Below, piece after piece: positions 46,321-57,550 of a DNA stretch of 64,000 nt (its first letter is position 1; each line of letters starts with the position of its first letter). Below the pieces are notes generated by a model. The model worked only from the letters and a program-made list of their open reading frames with translations, was not told the DNA's origin and ran no database searches. A program made the translations under genes and the position numbers. Source of the DNA: Stereum hirsutum FP-91666 SS1 (lineage: Eukaryota > Basidiomycota > Agaricomycetes > Russulales > Stereaceae). The DNA lies in assembly GCF_000264905.1 (NCBI RefSeq), contig NW_006763131.1, forward strand, positions 3,180,708 through 3,244,707, written 5' to 3'.

Positions 46321-48875
46321 ATGTGGCTCTATTGGTTGATTCATCCGATTCAATGGAACGGCACGACCCACGCGGAATCGACCTATTACGATGCTCAGCT
46401 TTCAGACTATGAGATATGGATAAAGGCCACGAAGTTTCGGAGCGTACGTCCTTTTCTATGGTCTATCTATTTGTCAAAGACCTGTACACTGAAAGCTTTC
46501 CTTGTAGTATTACACTGCAGACTTGGATTATGGCAACGCAACAACTCTCTTCTACTGTGTTAGTATAGCGGTCTTCATGCTGGGGAACATTATCTTCGCC
46601 CTTCGCCATCTGAGGTTCGTTCTATTGAACTGATCAAAGTGGGTGAGATGACATCCGGATGTATTCAGGGCTAGTGCCGACATTTGGAAGACCAGCACGT
46701 ATACTACCTCGGTCGCAGCTCTTCGATATCTTACCGCGAGACAGTACCACGTCCCGTTCTTTGGATGGTACTCTCCACCTCTTGCGCAGATGTTGGCCGT
46801 CGGGGCTATGGTCTTATTCTTCACGGGTGCAATTTTCTCTGGATCTTCAATTGCGTCGTTGTACTCATCCTTCCATCTCTAGTGTTGACATGGGCAGTTC
46901 GTCCGTACTATTGGTGGAATGTGCTGATCAACACTTGTCCGCCTCTTGCAAATCGTACGGGTTGGATATCCCTCGCTATGCTGCCTTTCGTGATGTAAGT
47001 GGTTCCGCAAGCTCTCTGTAAAAGGATGACTCTGAATCATGTGGGATTACGCTGATGCCTACTATCCACAGGGTGTTCGCCTCGAAGGTCAACTTCATCA
47101 CAATTTTGACGGGAACATCGCATGAGAAGCTACAAGTATTCCACAGGTGGTCGGCATGGATCATGTGTAAGTCATTGTGCATGCCGATTATGCGAACGAG
47201 ACTCGTCTCATGCTGCGTTCTGAACGCAGGGGTTCTGGCGCTCATCCACACAATCATCCTTATTCGGGAGGCCATAAAACGAGGCACCATGTTGTCTGAG
47301 TGGAAGGCAGGTCCCTGGTATTGGACCGGAGTAGCAGCGCTCATTCCTCAGGTACCGCACACTTTCTTTCAATGCGGCGAGGATGAATATTAATCATTGA
47401 GAGGAAGACCTGGCTTGTAGTAATGTCCATTGGGCCAATCAGGTACGTGTCCGTCAGCCTGCCATTCATTGCAGAGGTTCTGATTCAATGTATAGGAATG
47501 CCTATTATGAGACATTTAAAAAGTAAGCCCTCGGTTATTAGATCAGTAGCTGCTCGCTGACAACCGATGCTCTCATAGATTGCATTTTGTGTGAGCATCA
47601 CCCCTCGCACCATCTATTACCTCCTGACAAGGTGTTCAGCGCTGTTGGAATCTTCTTTCCCTTTCTGTGGGTTCACTGCAATTTCCGACAGACTTCCTGG
47701 TGCGCCATATATTCGCCTTCTGTCTTCTTCAATGTTACTTAGCCCTCCCACAGGTGGTTCATATACGCAGCGCTCGGCGCTTGGTTCGTCACTTGGATTG
47801 TCCGTGTTGGCCGAGCCATCTTCTTGAATGGTGTCAACCATCGCGCGTCCATAGAAGCTCATTCCTGCAATCTAATCAAAATCGTGATTCCTACGCCGTC
47901 CAAGGTGCAGTGGAAGCCGGGAGAGCACTACTTTATCCGTTTCTTCGGGACAGGTATCCATTGTCTGAGCTCTCATCCGTTCACAATTGCGTCATTGGCT
48001 ACAGGCGAGAAGAGCTCCTTGGAAGCTTGGATTAGGGTACACGAGGGTATTACGAAGCGATTACAGAGGAAGTCTTTAGAGAGAAATGTGACAGTGCCAG
48101 TCGTATTGGATGGGCCGTATGGAGGTTTGAAGGGATCGCTCCACGTGTATGATAAGGTGTTATTGTTAGCAGGAGGGTCCGGTGAGTCGATCCACTTCAC
48201 CTGCTTTGCCATGTAGTCGCTTACTCTGAGCAAAAACAGGTATAACCTTCATCATGCCGATTCTCGTGGATATCCTTAGCCGCGAGAAAAGAGCAAGCAA
48301 TACTGTCCAGCTGGTGTGGGCTGTGGCATCTCTCGGTGCGTTCGTCGCCGTCGCCCGTTTCTCTCCTTGCCATTAAATTCAAGAGGTATATAGACGATTT
48401 TGTTATGTTTGAGGATACCTATGCTCGAGTTCAGCCCAGCATCAACAACGGCTCCTTGACCATCTCTTGCTTCGTTACTCGTGAGACGTTCACACCCGAT
48501 ACTGCCACGACGAAAGACGAGCAAGATAAAATTCCGCACGATATGGAGACAGTAATTGGGCGGCCAGATCTCAAGCAACTTGTATTCAATTTCTGCTCAG
48601 GATCTGGTACAGTAGGCATGACGAGTAAGTCCGCCGCTATATCCGCTATATTTTCTGGACATAACAATGCACGGTGTCGGGATCATCATTGCAGCCTGCG
48701 GCCCTACTGCGTTCACGATGGACGTCAATAATGCAGCTGCTACCGTACAGTTGGACATCGCTCGCGGACGCAGCAAATGCACGGAACTGTATCTGCACAC
48801 TGAGGCATATAGGTATGCATCTTGTCCATGCTCCATGCATGGTCCGTTCTAATAACATCTTGCAACAGTTGGTGA
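46321..48875 (+). CDS. Ferric reductase transmembrane component, copy 2 (FRE family)
   Basis: Paralogue of the preceding gene, 576 aa in fifteen exons: 46321-46443, 46508-46614, 46669-46826, 46883-46994, 47072-47166, 47230-47351, 47408-47442, 47496-47522, 47579-47590, 47640-47699, 47754-48181, 48240-48335, 48394-48624, 48695-48812, 48869-48875. Haem-type His lie in TSHEKLQVFHRWSAW, ALIHTI, KLHF and LWVHCN. FAD site HPFTIASLAT, NADPH loop LLLAGGSG, late motif CGPTAF, end HTEAYSW. Exon lengths match copy 1 at seven positions, including a 12-nt micro-exon and the 7-nt terminal exon. One exon of copy 1 (62 nt) is split here by an extra intron at 47443-47495 (35 + 27 nt). The N-terminal segment differs strongly from copy 1. 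An iron-GATA site lies upstream. No permease or multicopper oxidase partner is in the window. Confidence 0.92.
47579..47590 (+). other. 12-nt micro-exon of ferric reductase 2
   Basis: Acceptor CTCATAG, donor GTGAGC; encodes KLHF. Counterpart of the 12-nt exon in copy 1. Confidence 0.8.
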
Positions 48876-49660
48876 AGGGTAAACGACGGGACAAGTCTGG
48901 AGTGTACAAGCCAAGTCGACAGGATTGCGGTTGACTTATGGTGATTTAATGTCTATGTCATGAAGTGTGCACCTCTTCCAATCGTCCATAAAACATCCTC
49001 TTCGAGCAACTTTGATGGTAAAGGCCTGGCAGGCGAGCACGGTATGACCACAGAGCCCTCCTCCGATCGTCGTTATGCTTTTCAGTACAGTCCTTACCCT
49101 AGACAAATGAAGATAGCTGTCATTTACAATGTTCTTCTGTGACTTTTTCAGTCCAACTCCAAAGGTTTACTACATCGTCTGGCTCAAGATATGTTGAGAA
49201 TGCTGTCCGCGAGTACGACGTTCTCAGAGAGATATTACTCGTGGCCAGGAGCATCTCAGAACGGTACGATATATGAGCCATTTACTGGGCAGTCAAGTTG
49301 ATACGGCGACAAGACATAGATGAAGATGGAAGGTGACCAGATTTCACCCAAGTGTCGAGAATACCGAGTCGGACCTGATCTAAGGGTCGAGCAGAGTTAC
49401 TCAGGGGCACGCAAGGGTCACCTCGAAACAAGCCTTCTATCTTTTGGTAGTATCGACTAAGCACTCGTGTGGAGGTATACGAAGAATACCAGTGCTGCTC
49501 AGCGAACTCAACTAATGTCTGGACATCATGAATGATACTCAAGGGATAGCCAATCCTACGGCGACTAACCTGTTCGTACGTCGTTTTTGTGTAAGGGGTA
49601 TATATATGAGTGAGATACCGAAACAAGCGAATCCGATATTGCTAGAAGCTGAGAAATACA
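48876..49660. other. Spacer between convergent ferric reductase 2 and unknown 412-aa gene
   Basis: 785 bp. Frames are short and without domain; includes both 3' flanks. Confidence 0.5.
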
Positions 49661-51054
49661 TTATGTTTGTTCAGGCTGTGGAACCGCGGGCATACCACGG
49701 CCTCGAGCCAGCGCTTCGTTTTCCACAAGTACATCCCATGCTCGATGAATGTCCGTCTGTGTCTTTGAGAGCGTCCGATTCATCGATTTCGCCTTGTGAT
49801 GCCAAAAGCCCCCGATCCCCTTCCTTCTTCTTGCAGGTAGCAGGTCACCGGCTCGTGGGAGGGGTGGCTGGACGGACGGGTCTTCCTCCACATTCGCGGA
49901 AGGCCGGAGGGCGTACGTTATGGGAGGCAATACTTCTACCACCCGAATCACGAAAGTGTCGGTATTTGCATGTTCCGGGTGAAGAGAACGCTCGAATTGG
50001 CAGCGCAAGCGGCCTACGTAAAATGAGAATAGATCAGCAACCAAGTCAAGAAGTCCGTAAGACCATATAAGACCAGACTAGTATCTACACACTCACCTTC
50101 ATAACAAGGATGGTATGGCCCGCTCGACCCAATTCGAGACCGCAACGGGTTTACAAAGAGAAGCGCGAACACGCTCCCATCAATGAGACTTCGCACATTC
50201 ACTCTAGTGACCAAGGTCGAGAGATCGAGAAGAAAGGGGTCTCCAATATTCGAGATGATGGATTTTGTCAAGCGACTGCCGTCCGTTCTCTTGGTGGAGG
50301 TTGTGGTGCTTTTGTCCTCGAGCAAAAGTCGCCAGAATACAGATGGCCTCGAGTGTGGAACAATGTACCAAGGGACGTCTCCGTCGTGCTGCATCAAGTC
50401 CTTTCCGGAGGCGAAGCTGGCGGGGTCGCTATCCTTCGTGATGCGAAAAAAGACCCCACTAGTGTGATGAGGCTCATCCCGGTCTTCTCGTGTGTCTGAC
50501 ACAGATTTGACATCTGACTTGTCCAAGGGTTGCGTCTTTCGCGTGGGCGCTGGATTGTTTGGAGGACGATAGTAGAAAAAACCATGGGTGCCTGCCGGAA
50601 ACGGAAGATAATTCGTGCTTATATCCGCACGAAGCCTCTTGTAGCTGATTGGGGGAGAGTAGTAGCTCTTCCGGTCGGATGCCTTGCTAGCCGCCACGAG
50701 TCGGGGACTTTTAAGATGGGAAATATCCTGGAAGTCGGATGGTAGGAGACGGGATGGGTCCAGAGTTTGAATCATTCGGGGCTGGATTCCCTGTTTGCGG
50801 CGTAACCTCTAGATTGAGAGAGGAGTTTTCGTTGTCGTATTAGTGATTGTGCGCATGCGGAACGCATCGGAAAAGCATACTTTTATGTGTCCAGGTTTCG
50901 AGCCTGTTTGTGTACTGAAGCTGAGGCTGCCAAGCGACATCATCCACCGCGACGAATCGAACTGTTCCATGTGAAGAACGTCGCCAAACTTGAGGGGGGT
51001 CCACGGGAGGAATGGTATATTGGAGAATATGTTTTGGGGCGTACGTGGTAGCAT
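49661..51054 (-). CDS. Unrecognised 412-aa protein
   Basis: I do not recognise this protein. Three exons (50881-51054, 50097-50808, 49661-50013) join with canonical introns of 72 and 83 nt to 412 aa, and the long second exon (712 nt) is unlikely to be open by chance. The N-terminus has IPFLPWTPLKFGDVLHMEQF and a Ser/Leu segment ending STQTGSKPGHIK, which looks folded. Residues 60-150 are basic and Pro/Ser rich. A middle block (DVPWYIVPHSRPSVFWRLLL, then DPFLLDLSTLVTRVNVRSLI) is hydrophobic and structured. The C-terminus is rich in Arg/Pro with SKTQTDIHRAWDVLVENEAL. No signal peptide or membrane helix is clear. It is probably a lineage-restricted fungal protein; function unknown. Confidence 0.7.
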
Positions 51055-51342
51055 ACCGCTCGTTCAAAGCCCTTCTACCACAGATCGATGGCAAATGATC
51101 GCTGTGAACAAGTTATTGGACCAGCTAGTTGAACGCTGGCTACGTTTAGGGAGTGCGGACACTTCAAGAGGTTTAAGAACGATGTGGCGCAGCAAGAAGG
51201 AACTAATTCAACACTGCTTTGATCGAGTTTGATGCGATATGAACCTAACCCTAACACATGGTTGCGAGATTATGGAGTGTTAATATGCGCCACACTAACG
51301 AGGGACCGCTTTCAAGTCGAATACCTGAGAACTGGTAGTTAA

Positions 51343-52532
51343 ATGCCTGCATCTTCTTCAGGCGAGTGTTTTATGATAGCTTGAGCATAATCGTCACCTT
51401 GTTCCGCGCATGTCACAAAGAATCTAACATATCTTGGTATATTTAGACACTGCCGCCCTCGTCGCTGCCTTCGCTCTCGGGAGCGCCACGCTTGGGTACT
51501 GGCTTGGAATCCGACGCGCTAGAGTAGGAGTACCTTCAGCAGCATCGTCTTCGATACAGCAGAGAGATCATCATGCTGCAAACGAAGTCTCATCATCAGA
51601 GTCAGACTCAGATGAGGAGGGTGCGTCGGGAGATGGGGAGCTTGGGAACGTGAAGGCGGGCTTGCTGGAAGATTGCAAGTTGGTGAGTTTTCATTCTGTC
51701 CTGTTCTTCCTGCTTGTTCCTCGTAATAGACGCCAAGTTTGTGATGTCATACATTCGTTGCTTGGATATGGTATCGAGATCTCGAGCTTGTTCGCAGTTA
51801 ACCTGGTCTTCATAGGTGCTTGTTGTTCGTGGCGATCTGGGAATGTCGTCCGGCAAGATTGCTGCCCAGTGCGTACAATATTTTTTTGCTGCACATCCTA
51901 GCACTTCAAATGATGTCGTATACTGAATATCTCCGTAGATGCTCGTATGGATTCGAATCCTGTCTGTGCGTCTAATGCTCACAGTGCTCACACTCGGCTT
52001 CAGACACGCCACGCTAGCATGCTACAAGACCCTTTCCCATACAAATCCATCTGTACGTTGTGGTCTTCCTTCTCCCCTCAACATTCGACTCAGGCCATCA
52101 CACCCTTTTCTCACAGCTCGTCCGGCATTGGGAACGTACGGGGTGAGTGCGTCTCAGTAACCCCACCCCCCTTTCATTGTTCCTTACAGTCACCGACGAA
52201 TAGACAAACCAAAATCACTCTCAAATGTGACAATGAGGAAGAACTTCTCACCCTTCAAGCGCAAGCACAGAGTTTGAATCTCTGCGCAAGATCTATTCAA
52301 GACGCGTGAGCAGACCACCTTTACCCAAACTGAAAAATTAGATTTACAGTCATGATTGTTGTGTATGTAGTGGCAGAACCCAGATTGCTGCTGGTTCACG
52401 AACTGTATTGGGGATCGGCCCAGGTAAGACCATATTTCCCATCGAATACCTGGAGCTAATACCTTCTGTGACATGGCAGGGCCTACGAAACTGATCAACC
52501 AAGTGACAGGCGCGCTCAAGCTGTTGAGGTGA
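51343..52532 (+). CDS. PTH2: Peptidyl-tRNA hydrolase 2 (Pth2/Bit1)
   Basis: Releases peptides from peptidyl-tRNA that drops off ribosomes; the N-terminal membrane helix suggests mitochondrial outer membrane or ER anchoring. Exons used: 51343-51361, 51447-51682, 51816-51868, 52004-52052, 52117-52142, 52204-52305, 52371-52423, 52480-52532, total 196 aa. After a hydrophobic helix (ALVAAFALGSATLGYWLG) and an acidic linker comes the catalytic domain: CKLVLVVRGDLGMSSGKIAA, then HATLACYKTLSHTNPS, WERTGQTKITLKC, LNLCARSIQDAGRTQIAAGS, VLGIGPGPTKLINQVTGALK. The first intron (51362-51446) has a GC donor. At the exon 3/4 junction, the phase-correct splice gives AAQHATLA, two residues short of the usual AAQCSHATLA; a non-standard splice there may be missed. 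Otherwise the family match is unambiguous. Confidence 0.88.
51362..51446 (+). other. GC-AG first intron of PTH2
   Basis: Donor TTCAG|GCGAGT after ATGCCTGCATCTTCTTCAG, acceptor ATATTTAG. It provides the only nearby ATG in phase with the DTAALVAAFAL helix, and the donor is identical to that of the KH gene GC intron. Confidence 0.6.
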
Positions 52533-53814
52533 TTGATGCAATGGGTGGCTAGACACTTGGGCGTCGGAGCTCGAACGTCGTAATGGTGTCCTTGCTGAAC
52601 GTAGTACGAAGAGTACATCCCGATGAACAAAACGATCGGAGTGTTCATTCACGGGTGAGTGGCACGGAAAAGATTGTTGTAGCATTGATACGGCTAGGCG
52701 CTGACAGTGCGTAGGAAGGATACGAAGTGAGTTATAGATATCCAGAAGGGCTAGAAGTTCTGCTGGTCTTCTATTCTTTCGCCTTCCTGTAGCTTCGTCT
52801 TCACAATCCTCACCTTAGCGTTTCGTGAATCGACAATTGTTAGACTCCTTTCACTTTTCCACCTGTGTCGCTTGCAGCAATACAAATGGTTATCTGGCCC
52901 ATATACGTCAATTTGACGACGGGGTGAGGTGTGATCTGAGAACATGTTGGTCGTGCATTCATACGCGCGTGAACATTTGTTCTGGGTTCCGGAAAAGGAC
53001 GGGATGAACATTTGCATAGCTTATGCATGGAAGAAACATAGATCCAGGCCTGTGGCCTCGACTGGGTACCACTGTAAAATCTCCGTTCAAACCCTGGCGC
53101 GAAGGAGTTCGAGCGAACAGAAGCGAAGGAATATACTGGGTCGGAGGGGAAACGGCCCAGTGTGCCAGGGGCTGTAAACTAGATATACAGAGCCAAGCCA
53201 AGCCAAGTCTCAGAGGTGTAACGAGGCGGTCATTGTCCTCCGCCGAATGGGTCGCAGTGAGAGTGGACGCCCCGGAGGGAGCTGTTTCGCCCATTGAACT
53301 TCCAGCCAAAGCTCGCAGACTGAAACATTCGGTGACCGACGACATAAATTCAAACCGACTTGGAGGTAGGCGAATGGTAGGGACGAGGCGATGCACACTG
53401 CGGAGACTCGCTAACATCGTGCGGAGAAAATAGTGGGTGCCGAATCCGGCCTGCGGAAGCAGACCGCCGTCGTAAAGCTGGGAAAAGCATGCAAATATTG
53501 AGAGCATGTGTGGTCGTCTGAGAAGCGCACAGAAAACTAAAATGGACGAGAGGATAAAGAAAGGACGAGGCCGGAGGTAAGTCAGGAGAACGCGACGCGA
53601 CGGAGGAGGAAGACGGCGAATTACCGAATCCGGAGGCGCGGTGGCCGTTTCGCACGGTGGCTCCCCCGCAAGGCTGTTGGAGAGCGTTCCTGCTGTTGCC
53701 TTCCGACGTTTGGCTCTTCACCCTCATCGTCGTCTCGCCAAACGCTCATCCCCCCATTCCGCGCTCATTCCACAAGGCCGGTCCTATCTGTCGTTCTTTT
53801 CTACAAGCCACACA
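52533..53814. other. Intergenic region downstream of PTH2
   Basis: 1.28 kb. The 182-codon minus-strand frame at 52959-53507 has no recognisable domain. The right end is the promoter of the next gene. No RNA gene or repeat was recognised. Confidence 0.45.
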
Positions 53815-55541
53815 ATGGCACATCCAGCAGCTTCGTCCCACAGCAACCCATCCTATCCCGTTCAATTCGACAATTCAGACAATATCAATAAACCTTCGTA
53901 CGACGACCTCATTGATCAGTATGCATCCCCATACGCCGCCTCGAGCAAACACAAGACGTCCTACGCATTCGACCATTCATCCGTCAGTTCACTTTTGGTC
54001 TTTCCCTTGTCTGCTGCTCACGTCCCTACAGAAGATGTCTCTATCAACAGACGAGACTAAAGGCATGGAAGCAGCTGACGATTTCCGGCGATCAGCAGCA
54101 TACCCACCGCCACTGCCATCGTTACCGACACAAGACACACGGACATTTTCGCAGAAGGTACGTCTACCTTCATCCTTCCAGCTCTCATAAGCCCTCACGC
54201 CTCTCCGTGACATGCTATTCCACTAGTACTTGCCCGATTCCATGGCTTGCCGACTGTATATCTTCACCGTTCTCGTCGAAACAACAATTGATCTCGCTGT
54301 AGAAGGAGACCTTCTACTGCGGGTACATGAAGCAGGCGAGTCGGACGACACAAGCGCTGACCAGATCAGTGGGCTTGCCATCAAGATGCCAGTCTACCTC
54401 GGGATCTTCGCGCTCGCACAGTATGCCAGCCTCCTCCCTTCTCTGACTTAGTGACTTCGTCTGACCCGTACAATCCAGCGTATTCCAGTTCTGCATGGCA
54501 ATCGACGCCGTCTACGCACGAAACACGCTGCAGTTCATTTTCCTCGCGTGAGCTCCAACATCATAGTCCTTCGTCGTCATGTACTGAACGTATCTTAAAT
54601 TAGCATGTTCAACGCTCTCTTCCTCCTCTATTCCATCATCCAGTCAAGCGAAGTTCATTCAGTAATCCAAAACACAACCGGCATCATCGGCATCCCGATC
54701 AATGTCCTCCTCATCGTCGTTCCTTGTGTCATCTCTGTCTGCGAACTGGCCTACATTGGCCTCGGATGGAAAATCTACACCGAATTTGGCTGGAAGGTGT
54801 ACAAGTTCCTCGGTGCTGATCGTCGGATCAGGCAAATGTATACCCACTACCAGATCTTCCAGTGCCTCGTCAAGTTCAATCTCTTCTTCTGGATTGGCTA
54901 CTGTGTCCAATTGATCTGGCTCGTCCTGCCCAAGAGCGATTGGTCGTACTACGTCACAATCGTCCTCTGCCCTCTGTCGATCATTCTGCTAGTCGAGGGA
55001 CATCTGGCAGCGCGATACGAGAACAAGTGGATGATGATCACATTCCTGGTCGGCGCAATAGGGGCGCTGGTTTACTTTTCCTACCAGGTTTGCTGGTTTC
55101 CACATACGTTGAAAAGATCGTATGCCAATCCGTTCTGATATCTCCGTACAGCTCATCAAAACACTGATAAGGAGGGGATCAGACGATTACCTGAATGTAT
55201 GGGAATCACTGGCTGTTTTCTGTAAGCGTTGAATATTGCATACCGTCAAGGTCTGTCGCTGATGTCTCATTGCAGCTGTTCTCGCCATCATGCTCCTTCT
55301 GGCGACGATCACATACACATGCATTGTCTTCCGAAACTTCGGCAGGGGTCTGAAAGAGCAGGGTATGCTTGTTTCCATGTTTTACCCGACATTTCATACT
55401 TTTCTTATGACAACGGGTCTCGGCTGACATGTGCTGTCTTCTTCGTTCTTAGTCGCAAAGAAACAAGCACCAACGGGCGGCGCCAAACACGGCGCTTACC
55501 CCTCCATGTCCGCTCATCCAAACCGGATGAGCATCGACTAA
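53815..55541 (+). CDS. Polytopic membrane protein, probable UPF0658 Golgi family
   Basis: Eight exons (53815-53982, 54032-54157, 54227-54420, 54479-54547, 54604-55087, 55152-55221, 55276-55362, 55453-55541) close in phase to 428 aa. After about 98 soluble, Ser/Asn/Pro-rich residues there are some seven hydrophobic segments, among them CRLYIFTVLVETTIDLAVEG, MPVYLGIFALAHVFQFCMAI, FNALFLLYSIIQ, IPINVLLIVVPCVISVCELA, FLFLWIG-like FNLFFWIGYCVQLIWLVL, YYVTIVLCPLSIILLVEGHL and SVLAIMLLLATITYTCIVF. The short tail is basic, then Met/Ser rich. A cytosolic loop has GWKVYKFLGADRRIRQMYTH. The pattern resembles fungal UPF0658 Golgi membrane proteins (for example Schizosaccharomyces C23H3.04); this is inference from arrangement and a few motifs. 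Molecular function is unknown. Confidence 0.8.
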
Positions 55542-57550
55542 ACTCCTTTCTTCTCACTGCACAATCAGGTCGAGCTGGAGAAGGATCTCGGATGGGTGTA
55601 CGTTGTTATCGTCGTCTCGCCGTTGTTGATAGAAACGGACTTGTATTTCTTGTTTGCCTCCTGGCCCCCACGGCTGTCTGTCTTGCACCCCCTTCACGCC
55701 CGCCCTCCACTCTCCTCGTACCCGTCACCCTGATCACACTCCCGTACCCTCCTTACGCTTACACGCACGACCTTCGAGTCGATGCCTCTTTTCGGACTCA
55801 ACTTCTCCTGTCCGTGTCACCTTCCTATCTCTTACCTCGTCTCACCTTGCCTTCGCATCCCGTCGTCATTTCTCCATCCCATGGACTCGTGTTGTACCTA
55901 CGGTCATTCCCTCCGACCCTTTCGTCACTCTGGTACATACTCCCTCTTACCTCCCTCCCCGCTCATACCCATCAAGCACGTAGACACCATCGCGCTTCAT
56001 GAACATCCTTCTTGATCATAGGATCATCCGCACTTGGGCCCCCGGTGCACGCAGGGCATGTGCTGTTGGCTTCGGGCTGTGACGCCGGGCTCAGGCTTCC
56101 CTTCAACCTGAGTTGTCTCCTATCGTATACTCTAGTTGGCACTCTTTTAGTAGCGTATCCCCGTCTTTACTATCTGTCTTCCTCTTTTCGTTTCCTTCCT
56201 TCTTTACCCTTTCACCCTTGCGCTTCGTCAACTGTTGCTGGGTCTTCGTGTTTACAAGCGTTCTTTCTTTTTCTTTCACTCTTCTTTCTTGTGACTTCAC
56301 CGTCGATTTCGATCTTCACCTTCTTCCCTCTTATCCCTTTCTTTCGTTTCGCCTGCGCTGCCTGCCTTGCGCCCTTGCCTCATTTACCTCCCTCTGCCAC
56401 AAGTGTAGGGTCGATGACGTCGGCGGAATCCATACACTCGTTCATCCTCCATAGTCTTTCCCTCCACGATCAATCACCGTACAGTATCTTCATGTACATG
56501 ATTGGCGACTGGCAACTGGTGATCTATGGTTTTTTATGATTCGTTTGGGACAACCTGTGCAGTCGGTGTTGGACGAGATGGTCTCGGGCGGCGCATACCT
56601 TCGCTTTTGTCTTTCCTTTTTTCGACTCTTTTTATGTCTTGGATCCCGATTTGCGCCTACGGCTCACGTTGGGTACTTACGCCTTCTTTTGTGCATATCA
56701 TTGTATTGCTAGTTCAATCCGCGTGCCTTCTGTGCACCTTTGGTGAGCTCGTCTGAATTGCCGTCAGTTATGCAGACGAACCTGCCCAAGGATCGTGCAG
56801 AAAAGATGGTAGCGTTGCACTCACAATTGTGAGGCCAAAAAATGTGAATAACGAGCGGGGTCTCTCAGGGTCTTTCACATAAACGGACTGGAACGGTCCG
56901 TCGCGGTGTTCGCACTTCCGCGCGCCGCCTCGACGAAGTTGTTGCTCCTCGCTTCTGCTCGCCAGCATCCCTTCTGACCCATATCCCCTTGCATCGATTG
57001 CATCCCCCATGCATCATGGCTCCATATTGGTTCTTCAGGCTGTTCTTCGGCCTCACTCGAACCTACTTGAACCATCATCTGTGGACCAATAAGTAACCCC
57101 GTTACCATGCAGTCGACGTCTGTCTGTCGGAACGCTGCGCGCTGCTGCTGCTACATGTGCTCCCTTGTGCTACTTCTGGTCCCTTATGTTCGAGAACTGG
57201 AAAATCACCGGGTTCGCAGCCTGTATTGTGGTATTTTGACCCGAGATCACGACCTTGGCTGCTTCAGAGAGGCCGCGTCGTCAGGCCCGTCGTGGACCGT
57301 TGGCCTCCGTCGCCAGCTGTAACTATCATGATTATTGATCGTACTTGAGTCATAGGATGCGAGATCAGGGGCTGAGAAGTTAGGGGAGGTATAAAAGCTG
57401 GCTGGAGCTCGACATATGTCGTTTTTCTTCCTCATCCTCTATTCGTCGTTCATCGTTTGTGGCCCCAGTGCTTGTACCGGATTCAGCTGGAACCTTTGCT
57501 TCTCACTTCAATTCTCACCCGTCGGAACCTTTCTCGACTCCAGTGTCACG
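55542..57550. other. Two-kilobase pyrimidine-rich intergenic region
   Basis: No gene supported. The plus strand is strongly CT rich from about 55650 to 56450 and yields long frames of Ser/Leu/Phe/Pro (for example 56012-56539) that look like composition, not protein. The last 150 bp before 57551 are the promoter and leader of the secreted-protein gene. Confidence 0.45.

Noticed and set aside
51244..51255. CCTAACCCTAAC, resembling interstitial telomeric repeat
   Set aside because: Only two copies; expected by chance and not at an obvious breakpoint.
52959..53507. 182-codon minus-strand frame
   Set aside because: Reads as mixed low-complexity sequence with no domain and no neighbouring exons.
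55229..56002. 257-codon frame after the UPF0658-like gene
   Set aside because: Its first part overlaps the last exons of that gene in another frame and the rest is CT-rich low complexity.
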